A stretch of 64,000 bases of DNA, taken from an uncultured Clostridium sp. (GTDB taxonomy: Bacteria; Bacillota; Clostridia; Lachnospirales; Lachnospiraceae). The translations under genes were made by a program, and so were the position numbers. Where the stretch lies: NCBI GenBank assembly GCA_900547035.1, contig URFM01000003.1, positions 62,001 through 126,000 on the forward strand, given 5' to 3'. Shown here one piece after another: positions 1 to 9,084 of the stretch (position 1 is the stretch's first letter; each line of letters begins with the position of its first letter). Below the pieces are notes generated by a model that saw only the letters and a list, made by a program, of their open reading frames with translations, made no database searches and had not been told where the DNA came from.

Positions 1-1378
1 GAGGCCAGGCAGGCATCTGCGTCATAAATGAATCATTATCGCAGCAAGGACAGCCGGCCAGTACAAAATTTGCCAGCATATTTCTCATAGATTGAACGGT
101 TTCCTCCGAGTAAAGCCCCGGATCCGCCTTTGCAAACTCCGCCCGATATTCGTTTCCATGAGGAGCCCGGACCCTGTTTTTTTGATCTTCTGCCGCCGTA
201 TAAAATAGAAACACCCGGTTATGCCCCGAAAGCGCCTTTGCCATCAGATTGCCCGGAACGCGGATCCACAGATCGTTTTTTATATCCATAATCGCCGTGG
301 CAGGCGGACGAAGCGGGTCATTTTTCAAGTAAGAATCCAGCAGCCACTGCACATCTGCGCGGTTCCCTACCTGGCTTTTTAAAAATTCATATTTCTCCAC
401 ATCGTCTTTGCGGCTGCGAAACTGCTGGTCATACTCCCCGCAGGCAGAGCCAATGATACATTCATAACCTTTACAGTTCCCCTGCTCCAGCCTTTTGTAG
501 GACTGGAACGGAATCACATACCCATCCTCTACTACCGAAAACGGCTTAATATCTGGGGGCAGCTTTGCTCCTAACAGCTCCTTCTGCGCCTTAAGAAGCC
601 GTTGGGGAGACATGGCAAGCAGCTCCTTTAGGGTTGGGTTTCCCAAAATTTCCAGCACAATATCCGACACTCTCCGGCTTTGCTCAAGGGAGGTCATGCC
701 TACATCCAGAGCAAACGAACTGTGCATAATGGCGCGTTTAAAATACTTTGCGGGATCTGCCATCAAAAACTGGGCCGAGATATTGCTGGAGCCTGATGAA
801 TGCCCATAGACTGTTACCCGCTCCGGATCCCCTCCAAATGCTTCAATATTGTCGTGTACCCATTTCAAAGCTGCCCTGAGATCCAGCTGCGCCAAGTTAT
901 TGCTGCATTTATATTTTCCATCCCGGTCCAGGCTGGACAAATTGAAATTTGCCAGAAGTCCCAGCCTGTGGTTCAAGCTGACAAAAATCAGGTCAGGGTA
1001 CTGGGCCACCAGCTTTGCCCCGTTAAAATCCGGATTTCTTGTTCCGCCCTTGATATAGGAACCTCCGTGGTTCCATACCAGCACTGCCTTTTTTTCGCTG
1101 CCTCTGTTGCTTTTCCAGATGTTTAAATACAGGCAGTCCTCATCCTGTGGCATGCCCGCATACTGGCCAGCATCCGCCTGGGGAGCCAGCGGCGAAAAAG
1201 CAAAGGCCTCCCGCTCCGTCTCCTGATCCGGCTCTTCCTGGGCCGGGAGCCATCTGCGCTCCCCTACAGCGGGGAGGCAGTAAGGAATTCCAAGGTAGGC
1301 TTCATTTCCTAGGGCATCTATTTTTCCAAGAAATGTCCCCTTTCTGGTTTTCGTTTTTACAATGGTTCCTTCCTTCAT
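1..1378 (-). CDS. Carboxylesterase type B, C-terminus off the window edge
   Basis: The reading frame is open from an ATG at 1378 to the window edge, giving about 459 residues. The family is usually near 490-500 residues, so only the C-terminal end is missing. The translation has the type-B landmarks: an early GIPY-type segment, EDCLYLNIW, an oxyanion loop WNHGGSYIKG and the nucleophile elbow GHSSGS with Ser at residue 194. It ends with a PAWP segment typical of the family C-terminus. The family hydrolyses carboxylic esters of small alcohols or sugars. The start ATG overlaps the TGA stop of the upstream esterase, so the two are translationally coupled. No signal peptide is visible, so a cytoplasmic enzyme acting on an imported ester is likely. 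The substrate is not identifiable from sequence. Confidence 0.9.
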   Translation of the reverse strand, partial: MKEGTIVKTKTRKGTFLGKIDALGNEAYLGIPYCLPAVGERRWLPAQEEPDQETEREAFAFSPLAPQADAGQYAGMPQDEDCLYLNIWKSNRGSEKKAVLVWNHGGSYIKGGTRNPDFNGAKLVAQYPDLIFVSLNHRLGLLANFNLSSLDRDGKYKCSNNLAQLDLRAALKWVHDNIEAFGGDPERVTVYGHSSGSSNISAQFLMADPAKYFKRAIMHSSFALDVGMTSLEQSRRVSDIVLEILGNPTLKELLAMSPQRLLKAQKELLGAKLPPDIKPFSVVEDGYVIPFQSYKRLEQGNCKGYECIIGSACGEYDQQFRSRKDDVEKYEFLKSQVGNRADVQWLLDSYLKNDPLRPPATAIMDIKNDLWIRVPGNLMAKALSGHNRVFLFYTAAEDQKNRVRAPHGNEYRAEFAKADPGLYSEETVQSMRNMLANFVLAGCPCCDNDSFMTQMPAWP

Positions 1379-3093
1379 CCGTTATTGATCCTTTCCACCG
1401 CAGCTCCCATATAGTATAATGTCCCGTCCGCTGCCCTGCTGAATTTGCTGAACCATTCATCATAAAACAGCCATCCGTCCTGGGGCGTAAAGGCATGAGG
1501 CTTGTCCTTTACCGTAGTAAAATCCAGAAGCGGAACTCCTGCCCGGTTCTGCCAGATCCGATGATGGTAGCGGCCGCTGCGGTACTCCATCGGCCGTTCC
1601 TTTTCCTGGGTTCCGTTCCGTTTAATCCAATACTCCACATTAACATTCGCCCTCTGGTTCGTTTTCAGGTCTCCCCCTCCTGTGTCATGCTCACCAAGCA
1701 TAATCCAAACCGGAACCTCATATCCGGTTTTAACTGCCGGCAGCCTGTAAGATCCGAAGAAGCCTTCCCGGCAGTCCAGCCCTTTAATCACTCCCCCGGT
1801 TACCGCGCACGCCGCGAACACATCCGGCATAACAAGCGCCGCCTGCTGCCCCATGCAGGCCCCCATCGAATGGCCGCAGGAGTAAATTCTTGTAGGATCA
1901 ATCGGGTTTCTGCATTTGATATCCTCTATCATCAGCCGTACAAATTTAAAATCATCCATATGGTCCTTAAGCATCCCCGCATTCCAGGCCGGATGGGGAA
2001 CCGCGTGATCCTGCTCCCTGCGGCGCATGGTTCCTGTAGGAAATGCCAGCGCAAATCCACGGGCAGCCGCCACCTTTACCAGGGCAGTGGTCTGAATATT
2101 CGCCCATGCCTGATTGGAGCCTCCGTGAAAAAATACCACCAGCGGGAGCTGCGGCCCCTGATAGCGCCGGTTCTCATCCGGAATAAACTCATACCATTCC
2201 CTTCTGTATCCGTCTACCACCATCGTGCGCCTGGCCATCCCCCACTCTTCCATAGTCCTGACCGGGTTCAGGTCGCCATTGGCAATTGCGGTAGCCCTCT
2301 GTGTCTTAGCCAGAAAATACTCATAAAAATCCTTCGGCCCAAACCTTTCCCCCTGGTGGTCCTCATGTCCGGAAACCCAAAGCAGGGCGCCAGCCTGGTG
2401 CTCGGTCAGAGGGTCAATTCCGGTCTGCTTTGCATGATATTCCGTGATTCCCCGCCGAAGATACGGCGCCGTTTCCGACTGGTTGGCGTTTTTCCAATAA
2501 TCGATCAAATCCATTTCCGGCTGCTCCGTTACCATCCAGACAGGAACAGGAACCTGGCAAAGAGGGATATAAGGAAGATCCGACGGCTTGCTTCCTTCTT
2601 CTTTCAGCTCATCCTCTCTGACGCCAATCTCACCAACGCAAACCACACCCGCTACTTCCTGGGGCCACCGTACCGTCATTCTCATCGCATCGGCAGCTGA
2701 TTTCCCATATCCAACCAGATAGCGGTATGCCTTATTGACATTGAAATGCCTTCTGTTTCTTAAATCCAGATAAATTTCCCGCAGGGTCTCCAGATCCTTT
2801 CCATAAGAGGTGGTGATCAAGATGATTCCCTGCTCGTCCGCTTCTTCCATCCACCCGCTCTTTTCCAAAAATTCCACCGGATCCTCTTTCTCATCCGGCA
2901 GGATCATTACCCCCTGCATAGAATTTACGGCGGATTCCGGAATATATACATAGCTCTCTGTCACTTCACCTGTCTTTTTTATCACAACCGGGTTGGAAAA
3001 CAGCCCTGAATATGGATATTTATAAATGTGTTCCCGGTCGATCTCATCGTAGAATTTGCCATAATCGGTGTCCCACTCTTGAATTCGCATCAT
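1375..3093 (-). CDS. PHB-depolymerase/feruloyl-esterase-like alpha/beta hydrolase
   Basis: This 572-residue protein has its hydrolase core in the C-terminal half. An oxyanion segment VVFFHGGSNQAW is followed by the nucleophile elbow GHSMGA (Ser409), with a candidate acid in the LGEHDTGGG region and a late His in KDKPHAF. This pattern is that of the PHB depolymerase/LpqC esterase family. The N-terminal ~280 residues also resemble an alpha/beta hydrolase (LVGYGKSAADAM) but with a degenerate nucleophile motif, so the protein may be a duplicated two-lobe esterase. There is no signal peptide. A GGGAGAGG ribosome site precedes the double ATG. It lies 17 bp after the MFS gene and overlaps the next carboxylesterase, forming a transporter-plus-two-esterases operon. 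The substrate is unknown. Confidence 0.82.
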   Translation of the reverse strand: MMRIQEWDTDYGKFYDEIDREHIYKYPYSGLFSNPVVIKKTGEVTESYVYIPESAVNSMQGVMILPDEKEDPVEFLEKSGWMEEADEQGIILITTSYGKDLETLREIYLDLRNRRHFNVNKAYRYLVGYGKSAADAMRMTVRWPQEVAGVVCVGEIGVREDELKEEGSKPSDLPYIPLCQVPVPVWMVTEQPEMDLIDYWKNANQSETAPYLRRGITEYHAKQTGIDPLTEHQAGALLWVSGHEDHQGERFGPKDFYEYFLAKTQRATAIANGDLNPVRTMEEWGMARRTMVVDGYRREWYEFIPDENRRYQGPQLPLVVFFHGGSNQAWANIQTTALVKVAAARGFALAFPTGTMRRREQDHAVPHPAWNAGMLKDHMDDFKFVRLMIEDIKCRNPIDPTRIYSCGHSMGACMGQQAALVMPDVFAACAVTGGVIKGLDCREGFFGSYRLPAVKTGYEVPVWIMLGEHDTGGGDLKTNQRANVNVEYWIKRNGTQEKERPMEYRSGRYHHRIWQNRAGVPLLDFTTVKDKPHAFTPQDGWLFYDEWFSKFSRAADGTLYYMGAAVERINNG

Positions 3094-3110
3094 TTACCTC
3101 TCCCTCTCTT

Positions 3111-4355
3111 TTACCAGTGCAACGGATTTCCTTCATGCTTTCTGTTGTAATAAGTAAAATACGCAATCACATACACCAGGCCCAGCAGTCCGATGCAGCC
3201 TACAACCATGTAGGAGGCTCGGTAGGTGCCAAACTGAGTGGCCAGCATCGCTACTCCCGTATTGGTGGCCATCAAGCTCAAATCGCTTCCCATTGATTTA
3301 GTAGACATAGCGGAGGCCTTCTGGGACTTATCAACCGCCCGGATCGTAACCGCGTTAAGAACCGGGATGCACCCTCCAAAGGAGAGCCCATATATAACCG
3401 CCGCGGCCACCAGGCTCGTAAGCCCCGTTGCCTGGGACAGGATAAAGGCGGTTGTACTCATTCCAATCAGGCCCGGAATAAAGCAGTAGCGAACGCCAAA
3501 TTTATCCGCGATTTTTCCATAAGTAGGCCTGGTAAACCAGGACATGAAGTTATTAATGGTAGAGAAAACACCAGCGTTCACCAGAGGGAACTCTTCCTTG
3601 GCAAAGTGTGTGATAATGCTTGTGCCGCAGGCGGATTGGAACATCTGGAACAGCGCCGCCATCACCATCAGCGGAATTACGGTTGTGTTGAAAAAGTTCC
3701 TCACACGCAGGTTCCGGATTGTCCTAAGCACAGAGGCCTCTTTATTTCCAGCGGAAACCTTAATCGGGATCGACAGGGCAATCAGGCAGCCTGCCACTCC
3801 GAAGCCTCCCTCTACGCGGAAGGCGAATTCATAGCTGAATTTATCCGCAATCGCGATTGCCAGAACTGCCGCAAACGCATTTGCAATCATCTGTCCCAGC
3901 ATATAGGTTCCCATACCGGTTCCAAGCTTTTCCTTTGCCACAATTTCAGAAACCATCAGCTGCCCGGTCAGGCCCAGCAGCGACCACACAACTCCTTTGC
4001 ACAGCTGCAGGATAAAGAACACCTGGATCTGCGTCTGGAAGCTGATAATAATGTCGATCAGTCCCATGCAGCAAAGCATCGTTGCAAATAGATATTTTTT
4101 ATTGAATTTATCGCCAATTACCGCGCCGATGGGACGCATGATCAAGCCGGTTAACCCAGTCATACTCATAGCGGCGGCTACCGCCACTTTCTCATATCCC
4201 AAACCTACTCCATAACTGACAAACAGCGTACCCAGAAACTGATATGTAAGGCATCCCAGGGTATAACACATCAGAAGCATCAGGAACGGAATCGTCAAAA
4301 CACCTTTTTTCGATGTACTCTGTCCCTGCGGCTGAATTTCATTATTTTTGCTCAT
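3111..4355 (-). CDS. MFS transporter (OxlT-like)
   Basis: The translation is a 12-helix major facilitator of 414 residues, starting at MSKNNEIQ. An AAGGGAG ribosome site supports that ATG over the longer upstream frame (to 4415). The first helix pair carries GFxxxP/GxxxDK-type signals, such as IGAVIGDKFNKKYLF in the loop between helices 2 and 3 and a matching GKIADKFGVRY in the second half. The closest style is the oxalate/formate antiporter-like MFS group, which exchanges small organic anions, but the substrate cannot be read from the sequence. It is the first gene of the operon with the two downstream esterases and is divergent from a LysR regulator. It probably imports the compound, or exports the product, of the esterases. 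Confidence 0.88.
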   Translation of the reverse strand: MSKNNEIQPQGQSTSKKGVLTIPFLMLLMCYTLGCLTYQFLGTLFVSYGVGLGYEKVAVAAAMSMTGLTGLIMRPIGAVIGDKFNKKYLFATMLCCMGLIDIIISFQTQIQVFFILQLCKGVVWSLLGLTGQLMVSEIVAKEKLGTGMGTYMLGQMIANAFAAVLAIAIADKFSYEFAFRVEGGFGVAGCLIALSIPIKVSAGNKEASVLRTIRNLRVRNFFNTTVIPLMVMAALFQMFQSACGTSIITHFAKEEFPLVNAGVFSTINNFMSWFTRPTYGKIADKFGVRYCFIPGLIGMSTTAFILSQATGLTSLVAAAVIYGLSFGGCIPVLNAVTIRAVDKSQKASAMSTKSMGSDLSLMATNTGVAMLATQFGTYRASYMVVGCIGLLGLVYVIAYFTYYNRKHEGNPLHW

Positions 4356-4421
4356 TTGAATCACTCCCTTATTCGTTTTTACCTTATCATTTCCATCTCT
4401 GCAGTAGATTTCCATGTAGTA

Positions 4422-4490
4422 TTTATAACATTTTTCTTGATTTATTGTCTAATTCATTGTATAAATTAAACAATAGCTACAAACTATAAT
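4422..4490. promoter_or_regulatory. Divergent promoter and LysR operator (MFS / LysR)
   Basis: A near-perfect palindrome at 4444-4474 has two 14-nt arms (ATTGTYTAATTYAT and its complement) around a 3-nt centre. It is AT-rich and contains T-N11-A spacing, as expected for a LysR-type operator. On the minus strand TAGACA (4451-4446), an 18-nt spacer and TATAAA (4427-4422) form a promoter for the MFS operon whose -35 box lies inside the palindrome. On the plus strand TATAAT (4485-4490) is a probable -10 for the LysR gene. Autorepression and inducer-dependent activation are inferred. Confidence 0.65.
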
Positions 4491-4506
4491 ACATTAGGAG
4501 GAAACG

Positions 4507-5424
4507 ATGGATCTTCGTTACTTAGAATATGTCGTAACCCTTGCAAATGAACAGAATATGTCGAAAGCAGCTTCCCTTCTCCATATCTCGCAGCCTACCT
4601 TAAGCATCTATATCAAAAATCTTGAAGCAGAGCTGGGGCTCGCGCTTTTCGTCAGAACCCACAACCGCATGTCCCTTACTCCCGCGGGGGTTGCCTATGT
4701 AGACTGCTGCCGCCAGATTCTTGAAATGCGCAAAGAGCTGTATCTGACTCTGGAAAGCATGAAAAAGCCGCAGCTGAAGGTCGCCACCACGATCTCCAGC
4801 ATCCCGATCCTTATGGAAGCGCTTAGCCATTACCACCTTGAATATCCCAATATCACCCTGGTTCCTTCTGTCATGCCCGCCCAGAAGATCGATGAGGCAC
4901 TTGAAAACAGGGTAATCGACTTTGCGGTCAGCACTGTTTCTCTCAATGCTTCTTACAAGAAAAGCAGCAAAATTATCCGCGCTTTTCTACAAAAATATGA
5001 ACTGATGCTTGCGATTTCCTCCGAAAACCCAGTATTTTCCAAGCTTGAACCCAGCCTTCCCCTAACTCCGGACAAAATGGAGCTGCTGCGTCCCCTCCCC
5101 TTTATTTCTCAGCTAATGGGAACCTCCAAAGTCAAGTTTGACTTGGACATCCTGGCACAGTTTGGGATCGTTCCATCCAAGCTTATTCCGCTCAATGATT
5201 TGAGCTTTATTATTCAATCCCTGGTCTACGACAACTCCTATGCGCTGATGCCCTACAGCCATATCTCGGATCCGCGCATCAGACTGCTGCCGTTTTCCGA
5301 AAAGTGCTATTCCCTGCGGGAACTGCTGTACCTGGCGGAGCGGAAACTATCGCCCGCGGACAAATATTTTATTGAGGTGATTCAGGAAGAGTATCAAAAA
5401 TATCCCTGTTATTACCGGGCCTGA
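4507..5424 (+). CDS. LysR-family transcriptional regulator
   Basis: The 305-residue protein has the LysR plan. A winged helix-turn-helix lies at residues 1-60 (NMSKAASLLHISQPTLSIYI, then LEAELGLALFVRTHNRMSLTPAG). A linker helix and a periplasmic-binding-like effector domain follow. The start has an AGGAGG site 5 nt upstream. It is divergent from the MFS/esterase operon, with a strong palindrome between them, so it very likely controls that operon. The effector is unknown. The reading frame is complete. Confidence 0.93.
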   Translation: MDLRYLEYVVTLANEQNMSKAASLLHISQPTLSIYIKNLEAELGLALFVRTHNRMSLTPAGVAYVDCCRQILEMRKELYLTLESMKKPQLKVATTISSIPILMEALSHYHLEYPNITLVPSVMPAQKIDEALENRVIDFAVSTVSLNASYKKSSKIIRAFLQKYELMLAISSENPVFSKLEPSLPLTPDKMELLRPLPFISQLMGTSKVKFDLDILAQFGIVPSKLIPLNDLSFIIQSLVYDNSYALMPYSHISDPRIRLLPFSEKCYSLRELLYLAERKLSPADKYFIEVIQEEYQKYPCYYRA

Positions 5425-5457
5425 TTCCTGTTTTTTCTTGCAGTTCTGTAAACAGAA

Positions 5458-5503
5458 AGGCCGGAAATCCTCCTGCAAAATACTTGCAGTGGATTTCCGG
5501 CCT
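5458..5503. terminator. Bidirectional terminator hairpin
   Basis: A perfect 13-bp stem (5458-5470 with 5491-5503) encloses a second 6-bp stem (CTGCAA/TTGCAG). It sits between the convergent ends of the LysR gene and the enolase-superfamily gene and probably terminates both. Confidence 0.75.
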
Positions 5504-5518
5504 CTCGCTTTTACCGTC

Positions 5519-6670
5519 TTACATAATATGGGGCGCACCGCTCATGGTATAGGCAGATGGCTTTGAAAGGTCTACCCTGGACCAGGTGATGGCATCAAGA
5601 GATTTCATATATTCATAATTCAGATCCATACCCCATCCCGGCTCATCGTTGGGAACGATAAACCCATCCTTCACATGAAGCACCGAAGTAAACAGATCCT
5701 TGTCCATGCCCTCTTCACGGGGCTCGTTCTCCAGATAGGTGGTGTTGTACACGCTCATGCAGAAATGCACATTGATGCAGTTTGCCAGGGAGCTTAAGGG
5801 GTTGTGGGGGCTTAAATTGCGGAAGCTTGGTTCCGCCATGGCGGCAATCTTTAACATACCGGTAAAGCCGCCGGACAGCAGGATGTCAGGCTGTAAAATA
5901 TCCACCACATGAAGCTTTAGTAGCCGGTCGTAATCCCAGGTGGTAAAAATCTGCTCGCCGGTGGCGATGGGCACATCCCGCCCAAGGCCGATCTCCGCCC
6001 AGTTTTCCATATTTTCAGGGCGGATGGGTTCCTCCGCGAAGAAGGGACGGTAAGGCTCAATGGCCTTGATGCAGCGCTTGGCCTGAATGGGTTCGTAAAT
6101 CTTGCTGGACATATCGATGCCGATCTCAAAGTCGTCTCCCAAGGCAGTTCTCACCCCTTCAAACATGGAAGCCATATCCTTCTCCGCCTGTCCGTTGCGG
6201 TCATATCCAATGGAAGACACCAAAACCTTGCAGGCCTTATAGCCATATTTCTCCATCTTGGGATAGAGGGCTTCCAGGGTTTCCTTGTAGGTTTTTCCGT
6301 AGGCGTGGCAGTATACCGGCACCTTATCCCTGACTGCTCCCAGCAGCTTATAAACCGGAAGATTGGCCACCTTTCCTGCGATGTCCCACAGAGCCAGGTC
6401 GATTGCGCTGGCCACCGTATTTAAGATGGAGCCGCCTGGAAACCTGGAGTAAAACAGAATCCGCTTCTGGATCCGCTCCCGGTTTAAGGGATCCTGTCCC
6501 AGCACCCACTCGGACACATAGTTTACCATCTCCAGCACACTCTTATCAGAGCCCACACAGAAGAGCTCGCCTACACCGTGGATACCTTCGTCGGTATCTA
6601 CACGGACAAAGTTAAAATTCCGAAATTGATTGGTATGTACGGAATACGCAGTTAATTTTGTAATTTTCAT
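5519..6670 (-). CDS. Mandelate racemase/muconate lactonizing enzyme family dehydratase
   Basis: This is a complete 383-residue enolase-superfamily protein. Residues 1-110 form the capping domain and the rest is the barrel. Visible metal ligands and catalytic positions are Asp in GIDMSSK, Glu in FAEEPIRPEN, Glu in ATGEQIF and His in SPHNPLSS. The layout resembles galactonate/mannonate-type sugar-acid dehydratases, which remove water from an aldonate to give a 2-keto-3-deoxy acid. The exact sugar acid cannot be fixed. A GGAAGGAG site precedes the ATG. It lies just downstream of an SLC13-type carboxylate transporter on the same strand, which supports uptake and dehydration of an organic acid. 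Confidence 0.88.
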   Translation of the reverse strand: MKITKLTAYSVHTNQFRNFNFVRVDTDEGIHGVGELFCVGSDKSVLEMVNYVSEWVLGQDPLNRERIQKRILFYSRFPGGSILNTVASAIDLALWDIAGKVANLPVYKLLGAVRDKVPVYCHAYGKTYKETLEALYPKMEKYGYKACKVLVSSIGYDRNGQAEKDMASMFEGVRTALGDDFEIGIDMSSKIYEPIQAKRCIKAIEPYRPFFAEEPIRPENMENWAEIGLGRDVPIATGEQIFTTWDYDRLLKLHVVDILQPDILLSGGFTGMLKIAAMAEPSFRNLSPHNPLSSLANCINVHFCMSVYNTTYLENEPREEGMDKDLFTSVLHVKDGFIVPNDEPGWGMDLNYEYMKSLDAITWSRVDLSKPSAYTMSGAPHIM

Positions 6671-6721
6671 AAAGATCTCCTTCCATTAATAGGACTTTAA
6701 TATTATCTTAGCATTGTTTCA

Positions 6722-7993
6722 TCAGATCGGATACCAGAAAATTGCCATAAAGATAGTGGCTGCGCCGTAGATCACCCACAGCGGTATGCAGGCTTTTAAC
6801 ACATCTACAATCCTATAATGCCCCGCACCAAAGGCAATGGCGATGGAGGGGGAGCTGGTGGGGCTTAACATAGCCGCAGTAGCGCCGGCATAAATCGCAA
6901 CCGCAAAAGGCCTTGGATCGATCCCTCTGGACATAGCGGTTACAATGGCAATGGTGGCAAAAACGGTAGCTGTAGCCGTGTTGCTCATAAACTGTGTCAA
7001 GAAAGCCGCCGCAATATAGAACGCAATCAGGATCATCAAAGGCGTCGGATTTGATCCCAAAAGATTGATAATAAAGTCTGCCACTACATCGCCTGCCCCC
7101 GTATTCTGCATGGCAGTCCCCAGAGGCATAACGCCCACCAGCATAAACAGCGCATCCAAGTTCAGGAAATTCTTCACATCATTTAAATCCAGTACCCGCA
7201 GATACATCAGCACGATTACCGCCGTAACCGCCAGGGCCGCCACATCAAAGGGCAGATAGGACTTAAAGAACAATCCCACAAATACCAGGATAAATGCAAT
7301 ATAAACATAGTTTTCCTGCAGCGGCGTATAGCTTTCGCTGTTCGCCTTCTTGCCTGCAAGCTGTTCCTCGTCAATTTTATTTACGGGGAAAAACCGCCAG
7401 CCAATAAAGCCCATGTAAAGGATGCTGATGATGCCTGGAACCGCTACAATCTTCGCGTAATCCACTACGCTTAACATCTGCTCTGCGGGAACGCCGTTTG
7501 CCTCTAAAAGTGCATTTACCATCAGGAAGAACGTGCCGATTGGCAGCGCTCCCTGACAGGAATGGCCGATGACTGCGCCCGGATACAAAAGATGGGAGGG
7601 CTGGATATCGCTTTCCGGCCCCAGGGCAGTCATAAAAGGCAGCAGCATGCTGAGAATCGCCAAGGGAGAGGTCAGGTTCGTCATAATCGCGCAGATCACC
7701 AGGTACACAAGCACGATCATCTGTCCTTTTCCCGAGTGATTTAACACCCACTGCCTCAGCTTCAAAACCAGGCTGGTACGGCCCAGCGCGCCGCTAAGCA
7801 CAAAAAGGGCTCCCAGCAGAACAATATTGGAATTGGCCATATAAGAATAAGCCTCATTAAACGTCAGCACCCCGGTCAAATGAAGCACTGTAGTTGCGGT
7901 CATTGCTACCAAGCCCAGCTTAAATTTTCCGCTGAGAAATCCCAAAACCATTCCCACGACCACTACAAGGGTAATGATCAATTTTACATCCAT
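6722..7993 (-). CDS. SLC13/DASS-type carboxylate transporter
   Basis: This 423-residue polytopic membrane protein starts at MDVKLIIT, chosen because AAGGAGACAGAGTT precedes that ATG; the open frame continues upstream to 8059 without a good site. It has about 11 hydrophobic segments and the hairpin/SNT-type signatures of the family: LTSPLAILSMLLP in the first half and QFMSNTATATVF plus SPTSSPSIAIAFG in the second. Family members move di- or tricarboxylates, often with sodium. It lies upstream of the dehydratase gene and divergent from a LysR regulator, so it probably imports that enzyme's substrate. Confidence 0.88.
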   Translation of the reverse strand: MDVKLIITLVVVVGMVLGFLSGKFKLGLVAMTATTVLHLTGVLTFNEAYSYMANSNIVLLGALFVLSGALGRTSLVLKLRQWVLNHSGKGQMIVLVYLVICAIMTNLTSPLAILSMLLPFMTALGPESDIQPSHLLYPGAVIGHSCQGALPIGTFFLMVNALLEANGVPAEQMLSVVDYAKIVAVPGIISILYMGFIGWRFFPVNKIDEEQLAGKKANSESYTPLQENYVYIAFILVFVGLFFKSYLPFDVAALAVTAVIVLMYLRVLDLNDVKNFLNLDALFMLVGVMPLGTAMQNTGAGDVVADFIINLLGSNPTPLMILIAFYIAAAFLTQFMSNTATATVFATIAIVTAMSRGIDPRPFAVAIYAGATAAMLSPTSSPSIAIAFGAGHYRIVDVLKACIPLWVIYGAATIFMAIFWYPI

Positions 7994-8092
7994 AACTCTG
8001 TCTCCTTCATATAAACGTTTGTTTTCGTTGGTGGTTTTGCGCAAAAATCCATGAAACATTTCATATTTTCAGTATAAATCTGCTCTATCTAG

Positions 8093-8136
8093 TTGACTAC
8101 TTCGAAATAACTATATATGATATAAGCAAATCTTAT
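8093..8136 (+). promoter_or_regulatory. LysR promoter and operator-like palindrome
   Basis: TTGACT (8093-8098), a 17-nt spacer and TATGAT (8116-8121) make a good promoter for the plus-strand LysR gene. Just downstream, ATAAG-CAAAT-CTTAT (8122-8136) is a perfect 5-bp inverted repeat that could be an operator. On the minus strand a weaker TAGTCA-N17-TATACT may drive the SLC13 gene. Confidence 0.5.
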
Positions 8137-8152
8137 TTTTATTGGAGGTCAT

Positions 8153-9070
8153 ATGAATACCACCTGCCAGCAATACATGATCGCCCTGGCTGAAACAGGA
8201 TCTATCACCCAGGCCGCAAAGCGTCTTAATATATCCCAGCCTGCCTTGAGCGGATGGATCACAGCCTTAGAGTCCCAGTTGGGAATCCAGCTGGTCATCC
8301 GCTCCAAAAAACGGCTGATTTTCACACCGGCCGGACAGATCTACCTAAAAGGCTGCTACAAGATGATGCAGATCAAACAGCAGACCTATAACCAGATCAA
8401 CGGCCTCCTGGGATCGGAAAATGAAACCTTAGTCATCAGCGGAACCCCAAATGGAGGCGCGAAGGTTTTTTCCGCCGTTTTTTCTCCCTTCCGCGACAAA
8501 TACCCGTCGGTCAAGCTGACGTATCTGGAAGGATATAACCGGCAGACCCTTCAGTATATTCGGGAAGGCCGGGCGGATCTGGGCATCTGCAGCACCCTGG
8601 ATCTGGATTCTCCTGATTTCGAGTTCTCCAATCCCACCGAACGCGAAATGGTCTTGTATCTGCCCGCTTCCCACCCTTTTGCCTACGACGCCTCAGGCTT
8701 AAAGTATCAGGAAGACTTTCCGTCTATCTCCTTAAAAAAGCTGGAACACATCGACTTTCTCATGCCGTCCGAAGAAATGTCCTACTACGACGGCCTCATT
8801 TCCCTGTTCCGGAAAAAGGGCTTTCGCCCGCGGATTCTCTTTCAGAGCGCCAATGTAGGCGTCCTGTATAAGATGGTAGCCCAGGGGAACGGAGCCTCTA
8901 TCCTCCCCCGCGACCTCTTTTCGCCCTTAGATCCGGTGGCCCCCTTTTCGCTGAAGCCTAAATTTATTTTGTATTCCGCCATCGTATACCAAAAGGGCAA
9001 GGCCTTAAGCTCTGCCCAGAAATATATGGAAGCTCTGATCAAAGATCAGTTTTCTTCAGATTATACTTAA
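8153..9070 (+). CDS. LysR-family transcriptional regulator
   Basis: The 305-residue protein has an N-terminal winged helix (GSITQAAKRLNISQPALSGW, then LESQLGIQLVIRSKKRLIFTPAG) and a LysR substrate-binding domain. GGAGG lies 4 nt before the ATG. It is divergent from the SLC13/dehydratase pair and therefore is their likely regulator. A second LysR gene follows after only 14 bp on the same strand, so the two are probably cotranscribed. Confidence 0.93.
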   Translation: MNTTCQQYMIALAETGSITQAAKRLNISQPALSGWITALESQLGIQLVIRSKKRLIFTPAGQIYLKGCYKMMQIKQQTYNQINGLLGSENETLVISGTPNGGAKVFSAVFSPFRDKYPSVKLTYLEGYNRQTLQYIREGRADLGICSTLDLDSPDFEFSNPTEREMVLYLPASHPFAYDASGLKYQEDFPSISLKKLEHIDFLMPSEEMSYYDGLISLFRKKGFRPRILFQSANVGVLYKMVAQGNGASILPRDLFSPLDPVAPFSLKPKFILYSAIVYQKGKALSSAQKYMEALIKDQFSSDYT

Positions 9071-9084
9071 CGGAGGCAGTATTT

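Noticed and set aside
1495..2700. 401-residue plus-strand frame
   Set aside because: It is antisense to the PHB-depolymerase-like esterase gene. It has no ribosome site or recognisable domain and a Pro/His/Arg-biased composition.
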